Source: Stanieria sp. NIES-3757
GTDB lineage: Bacteria; Cyanobacteriota; Cyanobacteriia; Cyanobacteriales; Xenococcaceae
Assembly: GCA_002355455.1 (NCBI GenBank)
Contig: AP017375.1
Span: 248,001 to 312,000, forward strand
Reading direction: 5' to 3'
DNA length: 64,000 nt
Shown: one piece after another, positions 1 to 8,302 of the stretch
Layout: the number at the start of each line of letters is the position of its first letter
Numbering within the stretch: position 1 is the stretch's first letter
Notes under the pieces: generated by a model
What the model was told of the DNA's origin: nothing
Seen by the model: only the letters and a program-made list of their open reading frames with translations
The model's database searches: none
Made by a program: the position numbers and the translations under genes

Positions 1-170
1 TGTTTAATCAAATAAGCTGGATTTTTTCTTGAACCATCCCTAGTGATTTCGCTACCTTTAATGGTTTTGGTAATTTTTTCTCGAAAAATTTCTTGGACTT
101 TGCCTTCTGCTGTACCTTTTCCCCATTGCCAAGATACACTTGAACCTTTTCTAATTTGTTTTTGTCCCAT
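1..170 (-). CDS. DUF2945 (hypervirulence-associated TUDOR-like) protein, 3' end cut by window
   Basis: Reading the minus strand from the ATG at 168-170 gives MGQKQIRKGSSVSWQWGKG followed by TAEGKV, then TIKGSEITR and NPAYLI. This is the pattern of the small DUF2945 / Hva1-TUDOR family: K-G-D/S-x-V-x-W-x-W-G, GTAxGKV, TIKGSxxTR, PAYLI. Only about 56 residues are visible because the gene runs off the left edge; the family is usually about 65-75 residues, so little is missing. It starts 5 nt after the stop of the DUF4385 gene, so the two are almost surely cotranscribed. The biochemical function is unknown; members often sit with stress-response genes. Confidence 0.85.
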   Translation of the reverse strand, partial: MGQKQIRKGSSVSWQWGKGTAEGKVQEIFREKITKTIKGSEITRDGSRKNPAYLIK

Positions 171-175
171 AGTTG

Positions 176-688
176 CTAATTTCTTTGATTAATTTTTATT
201 TCGTACTGTTGTTTGTGTTTTTGTAAGAGAATTTGATATTTAGGATTAGTTTTAGCTTGCTGCCATTTAGTTTTAAAAATTTCTGCCGATTCAGCTTTAA
301 TTGGATCGAATTCCTCAGGTAAAATATCTTGACGTGCTTGTTTTTCCTCTAATCCAGAAGAAGTTTTTTGAGGATTATTCCTATATTTTTTACCACTTTT
401 ATGATTAGCATAGCGACGAGAGCGAGTATAGCCCATTTGCAAAAATTTTCTTGCCATATCTGCTCCGACAAAATCATCTCTTGCTAAATAATCAAGAAAC
501 AGTTGATAAATTTTTTCGCTCGATTGTTTAGCTATGGCTGGGTTTTTAAATCGCCAATAAGGTAAAATTTCTGATTTATATGGCTCTACTAATAAAACTC
601 CTTGTTCACCTTTACCAACTTTATATAAATCGGGACGGAGACGAAAATTAATTCGATCAAACTTAAGGGAATAATCAAAATTAGTCAT
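176..688 (-). CDS. DUF4385 family protein
   Basis: 170 residues, soluble, no signal peptide. The N-terminal half matches the conserved DUF4385 core: NFDYSLKFDRINFR, then GKGEQGVLLVEPYKSE, LPYWRFKNP, and DFVGADMARKFLQMGYTR followed by a basic YANHKSGKKY stretch. That basic patch and the many aromatic residues would fit nucleic-acid binding, but this is inference; the family has no assigned function. The start is the ATG at 686-688. The last 60 residues are charged and probably less ordered. It is the first gene of a two-gene unit with the DUF2945 protein downstream (5 nt gap). Confidence 0.85.
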   Translation of the reverse strand: MTNFDYSLKFDRINFRLRPDLYKVGKGEQGVLLVEPYKSEILPYWRFKNPAIAKQSSEKIYQLFLDYLARDDFVGADMARKFLQMGYTRSRRYANHKSGKKYRNNPQKTSSGLEEKQARQDILPEEFDPIKAESAEIFKTKWQQAKTNPKYQILLQKHKQQYEIKINQRN

Positions 689-743
689 TATATAAGTAAA
701 ATAACCCTGTCCAAAAATCGCTTCTGAACAGGGAGAAAACTTT

Positions 744-1286
744 TTAAGTTAAATCTGGAAGATTATCTTTTAATCCTTCAGTAGCATTTTTTGCGTTATC
801 AGTAGCTGTGTCTAAATTGCGTTGTAAAACACGTCCTCTTAGTTTAGCTCCCTGAGTCAAATCTTCTCTGGTTTGTTCGAGATTTTTGGCTGCATTATCG
901 GTAACGTTACTAACGTAATCACCTAAACTATCATATTTTTCATCTCTGAATTTTGATTGTTCAACTAAAGATTTAGATTTAGCTTGTACGTTAGGATTGT
1001 CGTAGCGGGGGTCATCATTAAAAAGATTCATTCCGCCTTGGGGAACTTGAGTAGTCTGGGCTTTGAATTGTACGTCACGTTCATCATCAGGAAAAACATC
1101 TCTTCTGTTTTGAGAAACTTGATTAGTGTCGTAATTCTTAGCTAATGATTTTTCTACACCAGTGGAATTACTAGCAACACGACCTTGTCCACAAGCAGTG
1201 CTTAATACTAATAGCGAACCAGCCAGAAAAATAATAAAGATTCGATTTAAATTCCAAGATTTTACTTTTTCAATTAGTTTTTTCAT
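744..1286 (-). CDS. putative lipoprotein, cyanobacterial type
   Basis: 180 residues. The N-terminus has a positive start (KKLIEKVKSWNLNR), a hydrophobic stretch and the lipobox LSTAC at about residues 28-32, so the mature protein should be lipid-anchored at Cys32. The rest is hydrophilic and rich in Asn, Asp, Gln and Lys, with a predicted helical C-terminal third (DYVSNVTDNAAKNLEQTREDL and following) similar to the amphipathic repeats of stress-associated or YtxH-like proteins. No enzyme motif is visible. It resembles short cyanobacterial lipoproteins annotated only as DUF6658-like; I am not certain of that family. It lies 55 nt downstream of the DUF4385 start, on the same strand. Confidence 0.7.
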   Translation of the reverse strand: MKKLIEKVKSWNLNRIFIIFLAGSLLVLSTACGQGRVASNSTGVEKSLAKNYDTNQVSQNRRDVFPDDERDVQFKAQTTQVPQGGMNLFNDDPRYDNPNVQAKSKSLVEQSKFRDEKYDSLGDYVSNVTDNAAKNLEQTREDLTQGAKLRGRVLQRNLDTATDNAKNATEGLKDNLPDLT

Positions 1287-1946
1287 GTCTTAACTCCCTA
1301 ACTTTGAGGTCTTGATTTAAATAATGATTGATTTAACCATTAGCTAGTAATATTAATTACTAAATTACTCATAACCAAACTAGTATCAATCAACAAAAAA
1401 AATTAGAATACATTAAATAATTAGACTACAAAATTTTTTGCTTATATCAACCAATTCTTTGGTTATTTGTCATCACATACTCAATAAGATATGAAAAAAT
1501 ATCTCTTTATGCCTCTATCACAAGTTGAATTTAAATCTAATCAAATCTCTAACTAAATATATATATAAAAAATTTTAAACTGATTAACTATTGATTTAAT
1601 TGATAATTATATTTTTTGCTCAATCCGCCAAGAAAATACTATTTTTATACCAATTTAAGCCAAAATTTTCCTAATTACTTGGCTCTGGCGACTTAATAAA
1701 TAATTGCGATCGCTTTGAAATAAAATCCACATAAAACCAAGCAGAGTAGTAAATGTAGGGATAAAAAGATAACCTAATGATAAAACAAGAATATTAGAAA
1801 CATTACTTATCAATAGCTAGACAAACCATTATTAATAGATCAAACACACTTCAAATAATTTTTCTAAAAATAATACTGACTAAATTTAATTTTACTTAAG
1901 TACTAAATTACTATTATATTTATTTTCAACCTAAGTAAATAGTGAA
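1287..1946. other. 660-nt intergenic region with one weak open frame
   Basis: Strongly AT-rich gap between divergent genes. One HIP1 octamer lies near 1705-1712. The only coding-like signal is a minus-strand frame, 1655-1813, that begins with TTG and gives 52 residues with a hydrophobic stretch (SLGYLFIPTFTTLLGFMWIL) and a polar end (QSDRNYLLSRQSQ). It has no ATG, so it may be a decayed small membrane protein. Nothing else is recognisable. Confidence 0.4.
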
Positions 1947-2363
1947 ATGACGGATCTTGGACTTACTCACATTGCTCTTCCTGTCTCAAATCTTGAGCGG
2001 AGTATCGAATTTTATTCAACCTATGCCCAGATGCAGGTTGTTCATCGCCGTATCGATGCAGAAACTGGTGTTGCGGTAGTTTGGCTGAGTGACCATACTC
2101 GACCATTTGTGATTGTTCTAATTCAAACCGATTCTGTACATCCGATTCTTTCTCCCTTTGCACATTTAGGTGTAGGTTGTCCGAGTCGCGAATATATAGA
2201 TACTTTATGTGAAAAAGCGCGTACTGAAGGTATACTTATTGAACCACCACAAGATTCTGGATATCCAGTTGGTTATTGGGCTTTTCTCCAAGACCCCGAT
2301 GGTCACACCCTTGAACTATCCTATGGACAAGAAATAGGTCGTACCGTAGAAAATGTTAATTAG
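1947..2363 (+). CDS. VOC family (glyoxalase/dioxygenase superfamily) protein
   Basis: 138 residues, a single vicinal-oxygen-chelate module made of two beta-alpha-beta-beta-beta repeats. The first repeat opens with LGLTHIALPVSNLERSIEFY; the second holds FAHLGVGC and ends with FLQDPDGHTLELSYG, the classic end of a VOC metal site. Candidate metal ligands are His8, the His of FAHLG and the Glu of HTLEL. The substrate cannot be read from the sequence; glyoxalase I-like, fosfomycin-resistance-like and dioxygenase-like roles are all possible. Monocistronic, with a long AT-rich upstream region. Confidence 0.85.
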   Translation: MTDLGLTHIALPVSNLERSIEFYSTYAQMQVVHRRIDAETGVAVVWLSDHTRPFVIVLIQTDSVHPILSPFAHLGVGCPSREYIDTLCEKARTEGILIEPPQDSGYPVGYWAFLQDPDGHTLELSYGQEIGRTVENVN

Positions 2364-2516
2364 AGTTTACTGAAGAACTGGGATTGGGAAAGTCAGATTA
2401 AAAAAGCTATTAGCTTTTAGTTTTTGTGTAAATTTGAAGCATTTTTACAAAACCTTTAAGTAAATCACTATGGTTAAACGAAAAACTTTAGATCATTCAT
2501 ACTCTGCTCTTAGGTC

Positions 2517-2993
2517 TCAATAAGGCAAGTAAGCATCTTTATTTAAAATCGAAAGGGCGAGTGCAAATAATCGAGAATCCTGTGTTACTAGTGAGTTTTC
2601 CAATTCTTCAAGGATTACTTTTGGTTTTTTCAAAGATTGGATCATCTTTTTTTGAAGAAGGTTAATAACCCTTTCTAAATCCACACTAGTAATTTTTTCT
2701 AGTAAAATGCGATCGTGATATGGGTATTTGCCTATCTCAAAGTTATCCTTTGCTGCGAATACATAAGGAATTAGTTGATTATTAGAGAATTTGATTGTAG
2801 GATTTACAAGAAGCTTTTTATTATCGTTCCAAGAATATTCTGCAAGTATTGAAGATAACTTGGATTCTTTGAGTTGGATCGGATGGTAATAAAATTCGAT
2901 AATTTCGGGATAGTTAAAAAAATCGCGAAAATAGCTTATACAGATTGCTTCTGTATTTTGTCTCTTATCCCACCCAACAAATAATTCCACCAT
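2517..2993 (-). CDS. hypothetical protein
   Basis: 158 residues, not recognised. No signal peptide or membrane segment. The N-terminus, VELFVGWDKRQNTEAICISY, reads like the start of a Rossmann-like or glycosyltransferase-type alpha/beta fold (a strand followed by a WDKR turn), and the middle contains YPYHDRILLEKI. The C-terminal 50 residues are helical and basic, then SLVTQDSRLFALALSILNKDA. The family is unknown to me. ATG start at 2991-2993. It faces the dnaK gene tail to tail only at a distance (200 nt) and shares its strand. Confidence 0.6.
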   Translation of the reverse strand: MVELFVGWDKRQNTEAICISYFRDFFNYPEIIEFYYHPIQLKESKLSSILAEYSWNDNKKLLVNPTIKFSNNQLIPYVFAAKDNFEIGKYPYHDRILLEKITSVDLERVINLLQKKMIQSLKKPKVILEELENSLVTQDSRLFALALSILNKDAYLPY

Positions 2994-3132
2994 AGTTAAG
3001 ATTGATTGCTCGACTGCTCAATTCTAGCAAGCCAAAGGATAGTTGACTCTATCTCGTAAGAACGTCAAACCCTTACCTCAGTAAGTTGATTTATCAACAG
3101 TTTTCAATAGCTTATGTATGGCTGTTGGGATC

Positions 3133-3170
3133 AAAAAAAATGTAGGAAAATCTTCCCTAGACTCCCTACA
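3133..3170 (-). terminator. Rho-independent terminator of dnaK
   Basis: On the minus strand a stem formed by TGTAGG (3165-3170) and CCTACA (3141-3146), extended by weak pairs, is followed directly by eight U residues (complement of the A run 3133-3140). It lies 24 nt after the dnaK stop codon. Confidence 0.75.
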
Positions 3171-3193
3171 TCAAATCAGTAATTATTTAGAAT

Positions 3194-5104
3194 TTATTTG
3201 GTTTCAGAAAACTCAGCATCGATTACATCGTCGCCACCTTCGCTGGAACTCGAAGAAGCAGCACCATCACCAGGTGTACCTTCGCTTGCAGTTGCACCGC
3301 CAGCTTGTTGATAGATATTGCTACCGATACTGTATAGAGTTTGTTGCAACTCTGGCATTAAAGTTTTGATCTTGTCATCATTTTCGGCAGTTACTGCTTC
3401 TCTGAGATCTTTGATTAAACCTTCTGCCTTAGTTTTATCTGCTGCGGGTACTTTGTCACCGAGTTCAGTGAGTTGTTTTTCAGCTTGGTAAACTAAAGAA
3501 TCAGCTTGGTTCTTACGGTCAATTTTTTCACGACGTTCTTGATCCGCAGCAGCATTAGATTCAGCTTCGCGAACCATTCTGTCTACTTCGTCATCGGGTA
3601 AGGTAGAAGCACCAGTAATACTAATAGATTGCTCTTTACCAGTTCCTTTATCTTTAGCAGTAACGTTGAGGATACCGTTAGCGTCGATATCAAAAGTTAC
3701 TTCAATTTGGGGTACACCACGAGGTGCAGGAGGAATACCATCTAAACGGAAAGTACCTAAACTCTTGTTATCTTTAGCAAATTCCCGTTCCCCTTGGAGA
3801 ACATGAATTTCAACATTAGTTTGACCATCTACCGCAGTAGAGAAAGTTTCCGATTTCTTGGTAGGAATAGTGGTGTTACGAGGAATAATTTTAGTCATGA
3901 CACCGCCAAGAGTTTCCACGCCTAAAGATAGAGGTGTTACGTCTAAGAGCAGAATGTCTTTAACTTCACCAGCTAATACCCCTGCTTGAATAGCTGCGCC
4001 TACTGCTACCACTTCATCAGGGTTAACAGTTTGATTAGGATCTTTAGCTAAGATGCGTTTGACCACATCAACGATCGCAGGAATTCTAGTTGAACCACCA
4101 ACCATTACCACTTCATCGATCGCTTCTTTGTTTAGTTTGGCATCTTTAAGAGCCTGTTCGACAGGAACGCGACAACGGTCGATCAAGTCGGAACAAATTT
4201 CTTCAAATTTAACCCTGGTAAGGGACATATCAAGATGTTTTGGTCCTTCTTGAGTAGCTGTGATGAAGGGGAGGTTGATATCGGTTTGAGTCGCACTAGA
4301 AAGTTCGATTTTAGCTTTTTCCGCTGCTTCGGTGAGTCGTTGTAGTGCTTGAGAGTCTTTTCTTAAATCGATTCCTTCGTTTCTTTGAAATTCTTCTGCT
4401 AAAAAATCAACAATTTTTTTATCAAAGTCGTCACCACCTAAGTGGGTATCACCAGAAGTTGCGAGAACTTCAAATACACCATCACCTACTTCGAGGATGG
4501 AAACGTCAAACGTACCACCACCCAAGTCAAATACTAAAATGGTTTCATTACTCTTTTTATCCAAACCATAAGCTAGAGAAGCAGCAGTAGGTTCGTTAAT
4601 AATCCGCAGTACTTCTACCCCAGCAATTTTACCTGCGTCTTTGGTTGCTTGTCTTTGAGAGTCATTAAAGTAAGCAGGAACGGTAATAACTGCTTGAGTA
4701 ACTGTTTCTCCCAAATATTTGCTTGCGTCTTCAATTAACTTCCGTAAAACTTGAGCCGAAATTTCTTCTGGTGCAAACTGTTTGCCTTGAGAAGGACAAT
4801 CTAATTTAACGTTACCGTTATTGTCGCGCAAAACTTTATAAGCTACTTCTTTTGTCTCATTGGTAACTTCATCGGATCTACGTCCAATGAACCTTTTAAC
4901 TGAGTAAAAAGTATTAGTGGGGTTCATGACGGCTTGACGTTTCGCAATCTGTCCTACCAAGCGATCGCCATTTTTTGCATAAGCTACAACTGAGGGGGTA
5001 GTTCTAAAACCTTCGGCATTAGCAATAACGGTTGGTTTTCCCCCTTCCATTACTGCCACACAAGAGTTAGTAGTTCCTAAATCTATACCAACAACCTTTG
5101 CCAT
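3194..5104 (-). CDS. dnaK: molecular chaperone DnaK (Hsp70)
   Basis: 636 residues. The ATPase domain (about 1-385) starts with [14 protein letters not shown] and contains the [14 protein letters not shown] phosphate loop and the [10 protein letters not shown] motif; the substrate-binding beta domain follows ([17 protein letters not shown]), then the helical lid, and the chaperone ends in a Ser/Gly-rich linker with the conserved acidic tail (DDVIDAEF). Length and sequence match the essential DnaK2-type paralogue of cyanobacteria, which refolds and prevents aggregation of proteins with DnaJ and GrpE. Neither grpE nor dnaJ is beside it here, as is common for cyanobacterial dnaK2. A terminator lies just downstream and a 566-nt upstream region is available for regulation. 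Confidence 0.97.
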   Translation of the reverse strand: MAKVVGIDLGTTNSCVAVMEGGKPTVIANAEGFRTTPSVVAYAKNGDRLVGQIAKRQAVMNPTNTFYSVKRFIGRRSDEVTNETKEVAYKVLRDNNGNVKLDCPSQGKQFAPEEISAQVLRKLIEDASKYLGETVTQAVITVPAYFNDSQRQATKDAGKIAGVEVLRIINEPTAASLAYGLDKKSNETILVFDLGGGTFDVSILEVGDGVFEVLATSGDTHLGGDDFDKKIVDFLAEEFQRNEGIDLRKDSQALQRLTEAAEKAKIELSSATQTDINLPFITATQEGPKHLDMSLTRVKFEEICSDLIDRCRVPVEQALKDAKLNKEAIDEVVMVGGSTRIPAIVDVVKRILAKDPNQTVNPDEVVAVGAAIQAGVLAGEVKDILLLDVTPLSLGVETLGGVMTKIIPRNTTIPTKKSETFSTAVDGQTNVEIHVLQGEREFAKDNKSLGTFRLDGIPPAPRGVPQIEVTFDIDANGILNVTAKDKGTGKEQSISITGASTLPDDEVDRMVREAESNAAADQERREKIDRKNQADSLVYQAEKQLTELGDKVPAADKTKAEGLIKDLREAVTAENDDKIKTLMPELQQTLYSIGSNIYQQAGGATASEGTPGDGAASSSSSEGGDDVIDAEFSETK

Positions 5105-5629
5105 ATTAAGCGATTCTCCAAATGTAACTACAAAACTAGGAATATGTTTAGAAAATAAAATTACACTTTGATTGAGTTAAATCTGCTGTACTAGCCTTGT
5201 CTTAAAGAAGATCGCGTTACAGATGATTTAATCAAGTGCGAGAAATGTCCTCTTTGTTTATCCTTAATATCTATAGTGCAAGGTAAAGAGATTTCCTAGG
5301 TAGTGTAGTTTTCCGAACCTCTAATGGCGGTTTTGGTAATTGAAGAGAGTATTCTTGAAAATAGCGATCGCTTTTATGGGCTACTCTACAATTTTCGTTA
5401 AATGTTCAAACTAACTAGTCACTAGATAGATTTCTACTTGGGGCGATCGCTTAAAAGCAGATTTGCTGAATGTATTTTGACTAAATTCAATTAAACTTAA
5501 ATTACTCTAAATGTTAAAAAACATTGATAAAAGCTAAAAAAGTCAAATATTTGCAAATGTTTTTATTATAAACGTTATTTCTAGTTGTTGCTTCTAATAA
5601 CTTAAGCTAAAAAGATAATGTGAAATAAA
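5105..5629. other. dnaK upstream region, no gene
   Basis: About 525 nt with no coding frame. It holds HIP1 octamers near 5364 and 5443. No CIRCE-type inverted repeat (TTAGCACTC-N9-GAGTGCTAA) was seen before dnaK, so HrcA control is not supported here. The right part leads into the operator of the next toxin-antitoxin operon. Confidence 0.5.
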
Positions 5630-5648
5630 GTTAACCTTTAGGGTTAAC
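5630..5648 (+). promoter_or_regulatory. palindromic operator of the HigBA-type operon
   Basis: A perfect inverted repeat, GTTAACC (5630-5636), 5-nt spacer, GGTTAAC (5642-5648), ends 22 nt before the toxin start codon. Position and shape are those of an autoregulatory site bound by an XRE-type antitoxin. That the antitoxin encoded at 5999-7123 binds it is inference. Confidence 0.6.
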
Positions 5649-5670
5649 ATTTTTATCCATAGATTGTAAA

Positions 5671-6006
5671 ATGGATATAGTTTTTAAAAATAAAAAATTT
5701 GAACAAGAATGCAATAACCAAAAACTTTTGGAGAAAAAACATGGAACAGATCGTGCAAAAAGAATTCGACGAAGACTAGATAATTTAAGGGCAGCAAACG
5801 TTTTGGAAGATATGCGAAATCTGCCTGGACGCTGCCATGAATTACGGGGAGATCATGCGAAACAACTCTCACTAGACTTAGATCATCCATATCGACTGAT
5901 ATTTGAACCAGCCGATGACCCAATCCCCATAAAGCCCGATGGGGGAATTGACTGGAAAAAGGTAACTTCTATTAGAATTATTGGCGTAGAGGACACTCAT
6001 GAATAG
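5671..6006 (+). CDS. type II toxin, RelE/ParE superfamily (HigB-like killer protein)
   Basis: 111 residues. It has the size and layout of HigB/RelE-type mRNA interferases: a basic middle (RAKRIRRRLDNLRAA), then LPGRCHELRGDHAKQLSLDL, DHPYRLIFEP and a final strand with SIRIIGVEDTH. The GRCHELRGD and PYRLIFEP segments are typical for the killer-protein (HigB) branch. Expected action: ribosome-dependent or free mRNA cleavage, neutralised by the antitoxin encoded immediately downstream. The gene overlaps that antitoxin by 8 nt, which couples their translation. A 19-nt palindrome just upstream suggests autoregulation. Confidence 0.85.
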   Translation: MDIVFKNKKFEQECNNQKLLEKKHGTDRAKRIRRRLDNLRAANVLEDMRNLPGRCHELRGDHAKQLSLDLDHPYRLIFEPADDPIPIKPDGGIDWKKVTSIRIIGVEDTHE

Positions 6007-7123
6007 TACTGTTCAAAATCAATACACGCCTGACTATGTTTCTCCTCCTGGTGAAACTCTTGAGGAAATTTTAGAAGAAAAGGGAATGAGCCAAGCTGAA
6101 CTGGCAGAGCGTACTGGTAGACCAAAGAAAACCATTAGTGAAATTATTAATGGTAAAGCAGCTATTACTCCAGAAACAGCACTACAACTAGAGCGAGTTT
6201 TAGGTGTCCCTGCTGGCTTTTGGAACAATCGTGAAAGACAATATAGAGAAGCTTTAGCGCATCGAGAAGAGCGAAAACGCCTAGAAAGTCAAGTATCATG
6301 GCTCGAACGAATTCCAGTCAGAGACATGGTTAAACAGCAATGGATTCAATCTTATCAAGATAAAGTAGAACAGCTAAGAGAAGTTCTAAATTTTTTCGCC
6401 GTCGCCTCCCCTGAACAATGGGAGGAAATTTGGGGCAAAACATCAATAGTAGACTACAGAAAGTCTAATGCTTTTGAAAGTGATCGTAGTGCTGTTGCAG
6501 CTTGGTTACGTAAAGGAGAAATTGATGCAGAAGAGATTGTTTGTGCTGATTATGATTCCACTAAGTTTAAGAAGGCACTAGAAAAGATTCGTGCATTAAC
6601 TATCGAATCCCCAGAGGTTTTTCAGCCAACAATGGTTCAGTTATGTGCAGAGTCGGGAGTGGCTTTAGTTTTTGTACCTCAACTTACCAAAACTCGAACT
6701 TGTGGAGCAACTCATTGGTTAAGTTCAAAAAAAGCATTAATCCAACTTAGTTTACGTTACAAAACTAACGATCATTTTTGGTTTTCTTTTTTTCACGAAG
6801 CGGGTCATATTCTATTACATGGTAAAAAAGATATTTTTCTTGAAGGAAAAGATATTCAAGATAATTCAAAACAGGATAAAGAAAAAGAAGCAGATAATTT
6901 TGCTGCGGATTTATTGATTCCACCTAATGAATTGGAAAAGTTTGTTAAATCGAGTCAACGATTTAGTAAAGAAGCTATTAAGCAATTTGCATCATTAATT
7001 GGGATTACTCCTGGAATTGTTGTTGACAGACTACAAAATGACAAAAAATTACAACGCTCTCACTGCAATGATTTAAAACAAAGATTTGAATGGACACAAT
7101 ATAACATTATCAAAGTTAAGTAA
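5999..7123 (+). CDS. HigA-type antitoxin fused to an ImmA/IrrE metallopeptidase domain
   Basis: 374 residues. Residues about 15-70 form an XRE helix-turn-helix of the HigA addiction-module type (GETLEEILEEKGMSQAELAE, then RPKKTISEIINGKAAITPET). The C-terminal half carries an ImmA/IrrE zinc peptidase with FFHEAGHILLHG (zinc ligands His266 and His270, catalytic Glu267) and downstream EKEADNFAADLLIP, the usual third-ligand region. The gene follows the toxin with an 8-nt overlap. HigA-type domains bind toxin and operator; ImmA/IrrE domains cleave repressors such as ImmR or DdrO. A fused protease suggests the antitoxin may control its own stability or that of a partner; that is inference. Confidence 0.85.
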   Translation: MNSTVQNQYTPDYVSPPGETLEEILEEKGMSQAELAERTGRPKKTISEIINGKAAITPETALQLERVLGVPAGFWNNRERQYREALAHREERKRLESQVSWLERIPVRDMVKQQWIQSYQDKVEQLREVLNFFAVASPEQWEEIWGKTSIVDYRKSNAFESDRSAVAAWLRKGEIDAEEIVCADYDSTKFKKALEKIRALTIESPEVFQPTMVQLCAESGVALVFVPQLTKTRTCGATHWLSSKKALIQLSLRYKTNDHFWFSFFHEAGHILLHGKKDIFLEGKDIQDNSKQDKEKEADNFAADLLIPPNELEKFVKSSQRFSKEAIKQFASLIGITPGIVVDRLQNDKKLQRSHCNDLKQRFEWTQYNIIKVK

Positions 7124-7294
7124 TGGGTAAAAAAGTTAACGATTAGCAAAGTACTGGTATTGGTCTTGTTGCATTAGGACTTATCGGCTGGATAGTCATT
7201 TCTTTATTTGCTCAAGTACAACACGCTCCTTGGCAATTTTTAGCAATTTTAGTAGCTTTAATTGGCTCTTTTATTACGTTTGCTAGTAACTTAT
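7123..7294 (+). pseudogene. decayed small membrane protein gene
   Basis: The stop of the antitoxin and an ATG overlap as TAATG. The frame reads MGKKVND, then a TAG (7144-7146), then in the same frame QSTGIGLVALGLIGWIVISL and a second hydrophobic helix (WQFLAILVALIGSFITFASN). The homologous-looking part ends where the 422-bp duplicated block begins (7295). A premature stop plus truncation by the duplication boundary mark it as a relic of a two-helix membrane protein that was part of the toxin-antitoxin operon. Confidence 0.6.
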
Positions 7295-7716
7295 CCAATA
7301 GATACAAATATCAGTATCTAGTAAATATTTCACAACAATAATTAGTAATTAAATTGATGTTAAATTATCCTGTGCGACTATCATAAATGTCTTTAATTAT
7401 TTCTTCTTCTTTTCTTTCATCTTCCCATTTCCCAAAAGTAGCTGCTAAAGCTTGAACTTTATTTTCTTGAGCATTAATCGTTTCTTGTTTGATAGTATTT
7501 TGGACAATTTCTTTAATTATTTCTTCTAACTGACCTCTGGTTAAATTGCCTATTTTTTGTCCTAAAGAGGGTTTCTCAGTCATAGTTTGCAATATCTCAA
7601 ATTAGTTTAATTATATGTTTTTAGGGCTTTCTTGCTCGGTTAAGACTGAGCAAGAAAGTGGATAGTGTTGTTTCTAGGTTAAGGCAAGTCCGTACTACCC
7701 ATCAAATAGCGATCGC
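7295..7716. repeat. direct duplication, copy 1 (partner 8264-8685)
   Basis: This 422-nt block matches 8264-8685 at identical length (offset 969 nt) with scattered substitutions. In minus-strand order it holds the last codons of gltD ([10 protein letters not shown] and stop), an intergenic piece with an inverted repeat around CTTGCTCGGTTAAGAC, a small antitoxin gene, and the first 13 codons of a vapC gene (KYLLDTDICIYW). The vapC frame then meets foreign sequence and a stop, so in this copy the toxin is a stub. Confidence 0.85.
7365..7583 (-). CDS. small antitoxin, duplicated copy 1 (truncated end)
   Basis: 72 residues from the ATG at 7581-7583. The protein (TEKPSLGQKIGNLTRGQLEE, then IVQNTIKQETINAQEN, and a KDIYDSRTG end) is nearly the same as the copy at 8307-8552 and as cyanobacterial antitoxins paired with PIN-domain VapC toxins. 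Relative to copy 2 one G-to-T change turns GAA into TAA, so it stops after SRTG and lacks nine C-terminal residues. The toxin frame that should follow is reduced to a stub of about 15 codons (7288-7333), so this antitoxin has no intact partner beside it. Expression is plausible but unproven. Confidence 0.7.
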   Translation of the reverse strand: MTEKPSLGQKIGNLTRGQLEEIIKEIVQNTIKQETINAQENKVQALAATFGKWEDERKEEEIIKDIYDSRTG

Positions 7717-7818
7717 AACAAGAATTAAACAAATATAAATCCCCTGCTTGACCAAATATTTAAGTCAAACTGAGGATAATTGCTTTAAATTATTTTAGGG
7801 TTGATGACAACGATTTCC

Positions 7819-7856
7819 TTAAGGCAAGTCTGTACTCCCCATTAAATAGCGATCGC
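7819..7856. repeat. third copy of the gltD 3' end
   Basis: About 38 nt from TTAAGGCAAGTCTGTACTCC to the HIP1 octamer at 7849-7856 matches the gltD stop region at 8648-8685 and the copy at 7679-7716. It is isolated, with no antitoxin sequence attached, so it records an extra rearrangement between the two large repeats. Confidence 0.7.
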
Positions 7857-7900
7857 TTTTCTTTTGTGTTTTTAGTTATGATGCGATCGCCGAAATCAAA

Positions 7901-8302
7901 TTACTCGGAATTCCAATTCTCTAAAGTCAAACCTGTAATCTTCTGATAATGGCGAATATTGTTAGTAACTAAAATAAGATTATTTGCGATCGCTACAGAA
8001 GCAATAAGTAAATCAAAATCTGCTACGGGTGTTCCTGCTTTACGAAGTTGTGCTTTTAACTGACCAAATTTTTTTAGAGTCTCATTGCTTAAAGGTAAAA
8101 CAGTGATAGATTGAATGAAATTTTCAGCAGTTTTTAGATTTTGTTCGATTTTATTAGAGTTATATGCGCCAAAATAAAGTTCTGTTACCGTAATTACGCA
8201 AATAGCTATTTCCGACCAGTCAACTTGCTATACTTTAGTTCTAACTGTAGATTTTCCTTTTAACCAATAGATACAAATATCAGTATCTAGTAAATATTTC
8301 AC
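7901..8302 (-). pseudogene. vapC-type PIN toxin gene with one in-frame stop
   Basis: The minus strand from the GTG at 8300-8302 reads KYLLDTDICIYWLKGKSTVR, then TAG at codon 25 (8228-8230), then continues in the same frame for 108 codons: WSEIAICVITVTELYFGAYN, PLSNETLKKFGQLKAQLRKA, GTPVADFDLLIASVAIANNL, ILVTNNIRHYQKITGL, and a TAA at 7901-7903. This is a complete VapC/FitB-type PIN domain: Asp in LLDTD, Glu in VTELYFG, Asp in DFDLLIA, and the TNN end. One base (TAG to CAG) would restore it. It starts 4 nt after the antitoxin stop at 8307, the normal VapBC order. Confidence 0.85.

Noticed and set aside
3118-3369. Plus-strand frame over the dnaK end
   Set aside because: It is antisense to the dnaK C-terminus and terminator; Gln/His-rich shadow.
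5105-5670. CIRCE heat-shock operator before dnaK
   Set aside because: No TTAGCACTC/GAGTGCTAA inverted repeat was found; the only perfect dyad (5630-5648) lies next to the toxin gene start.
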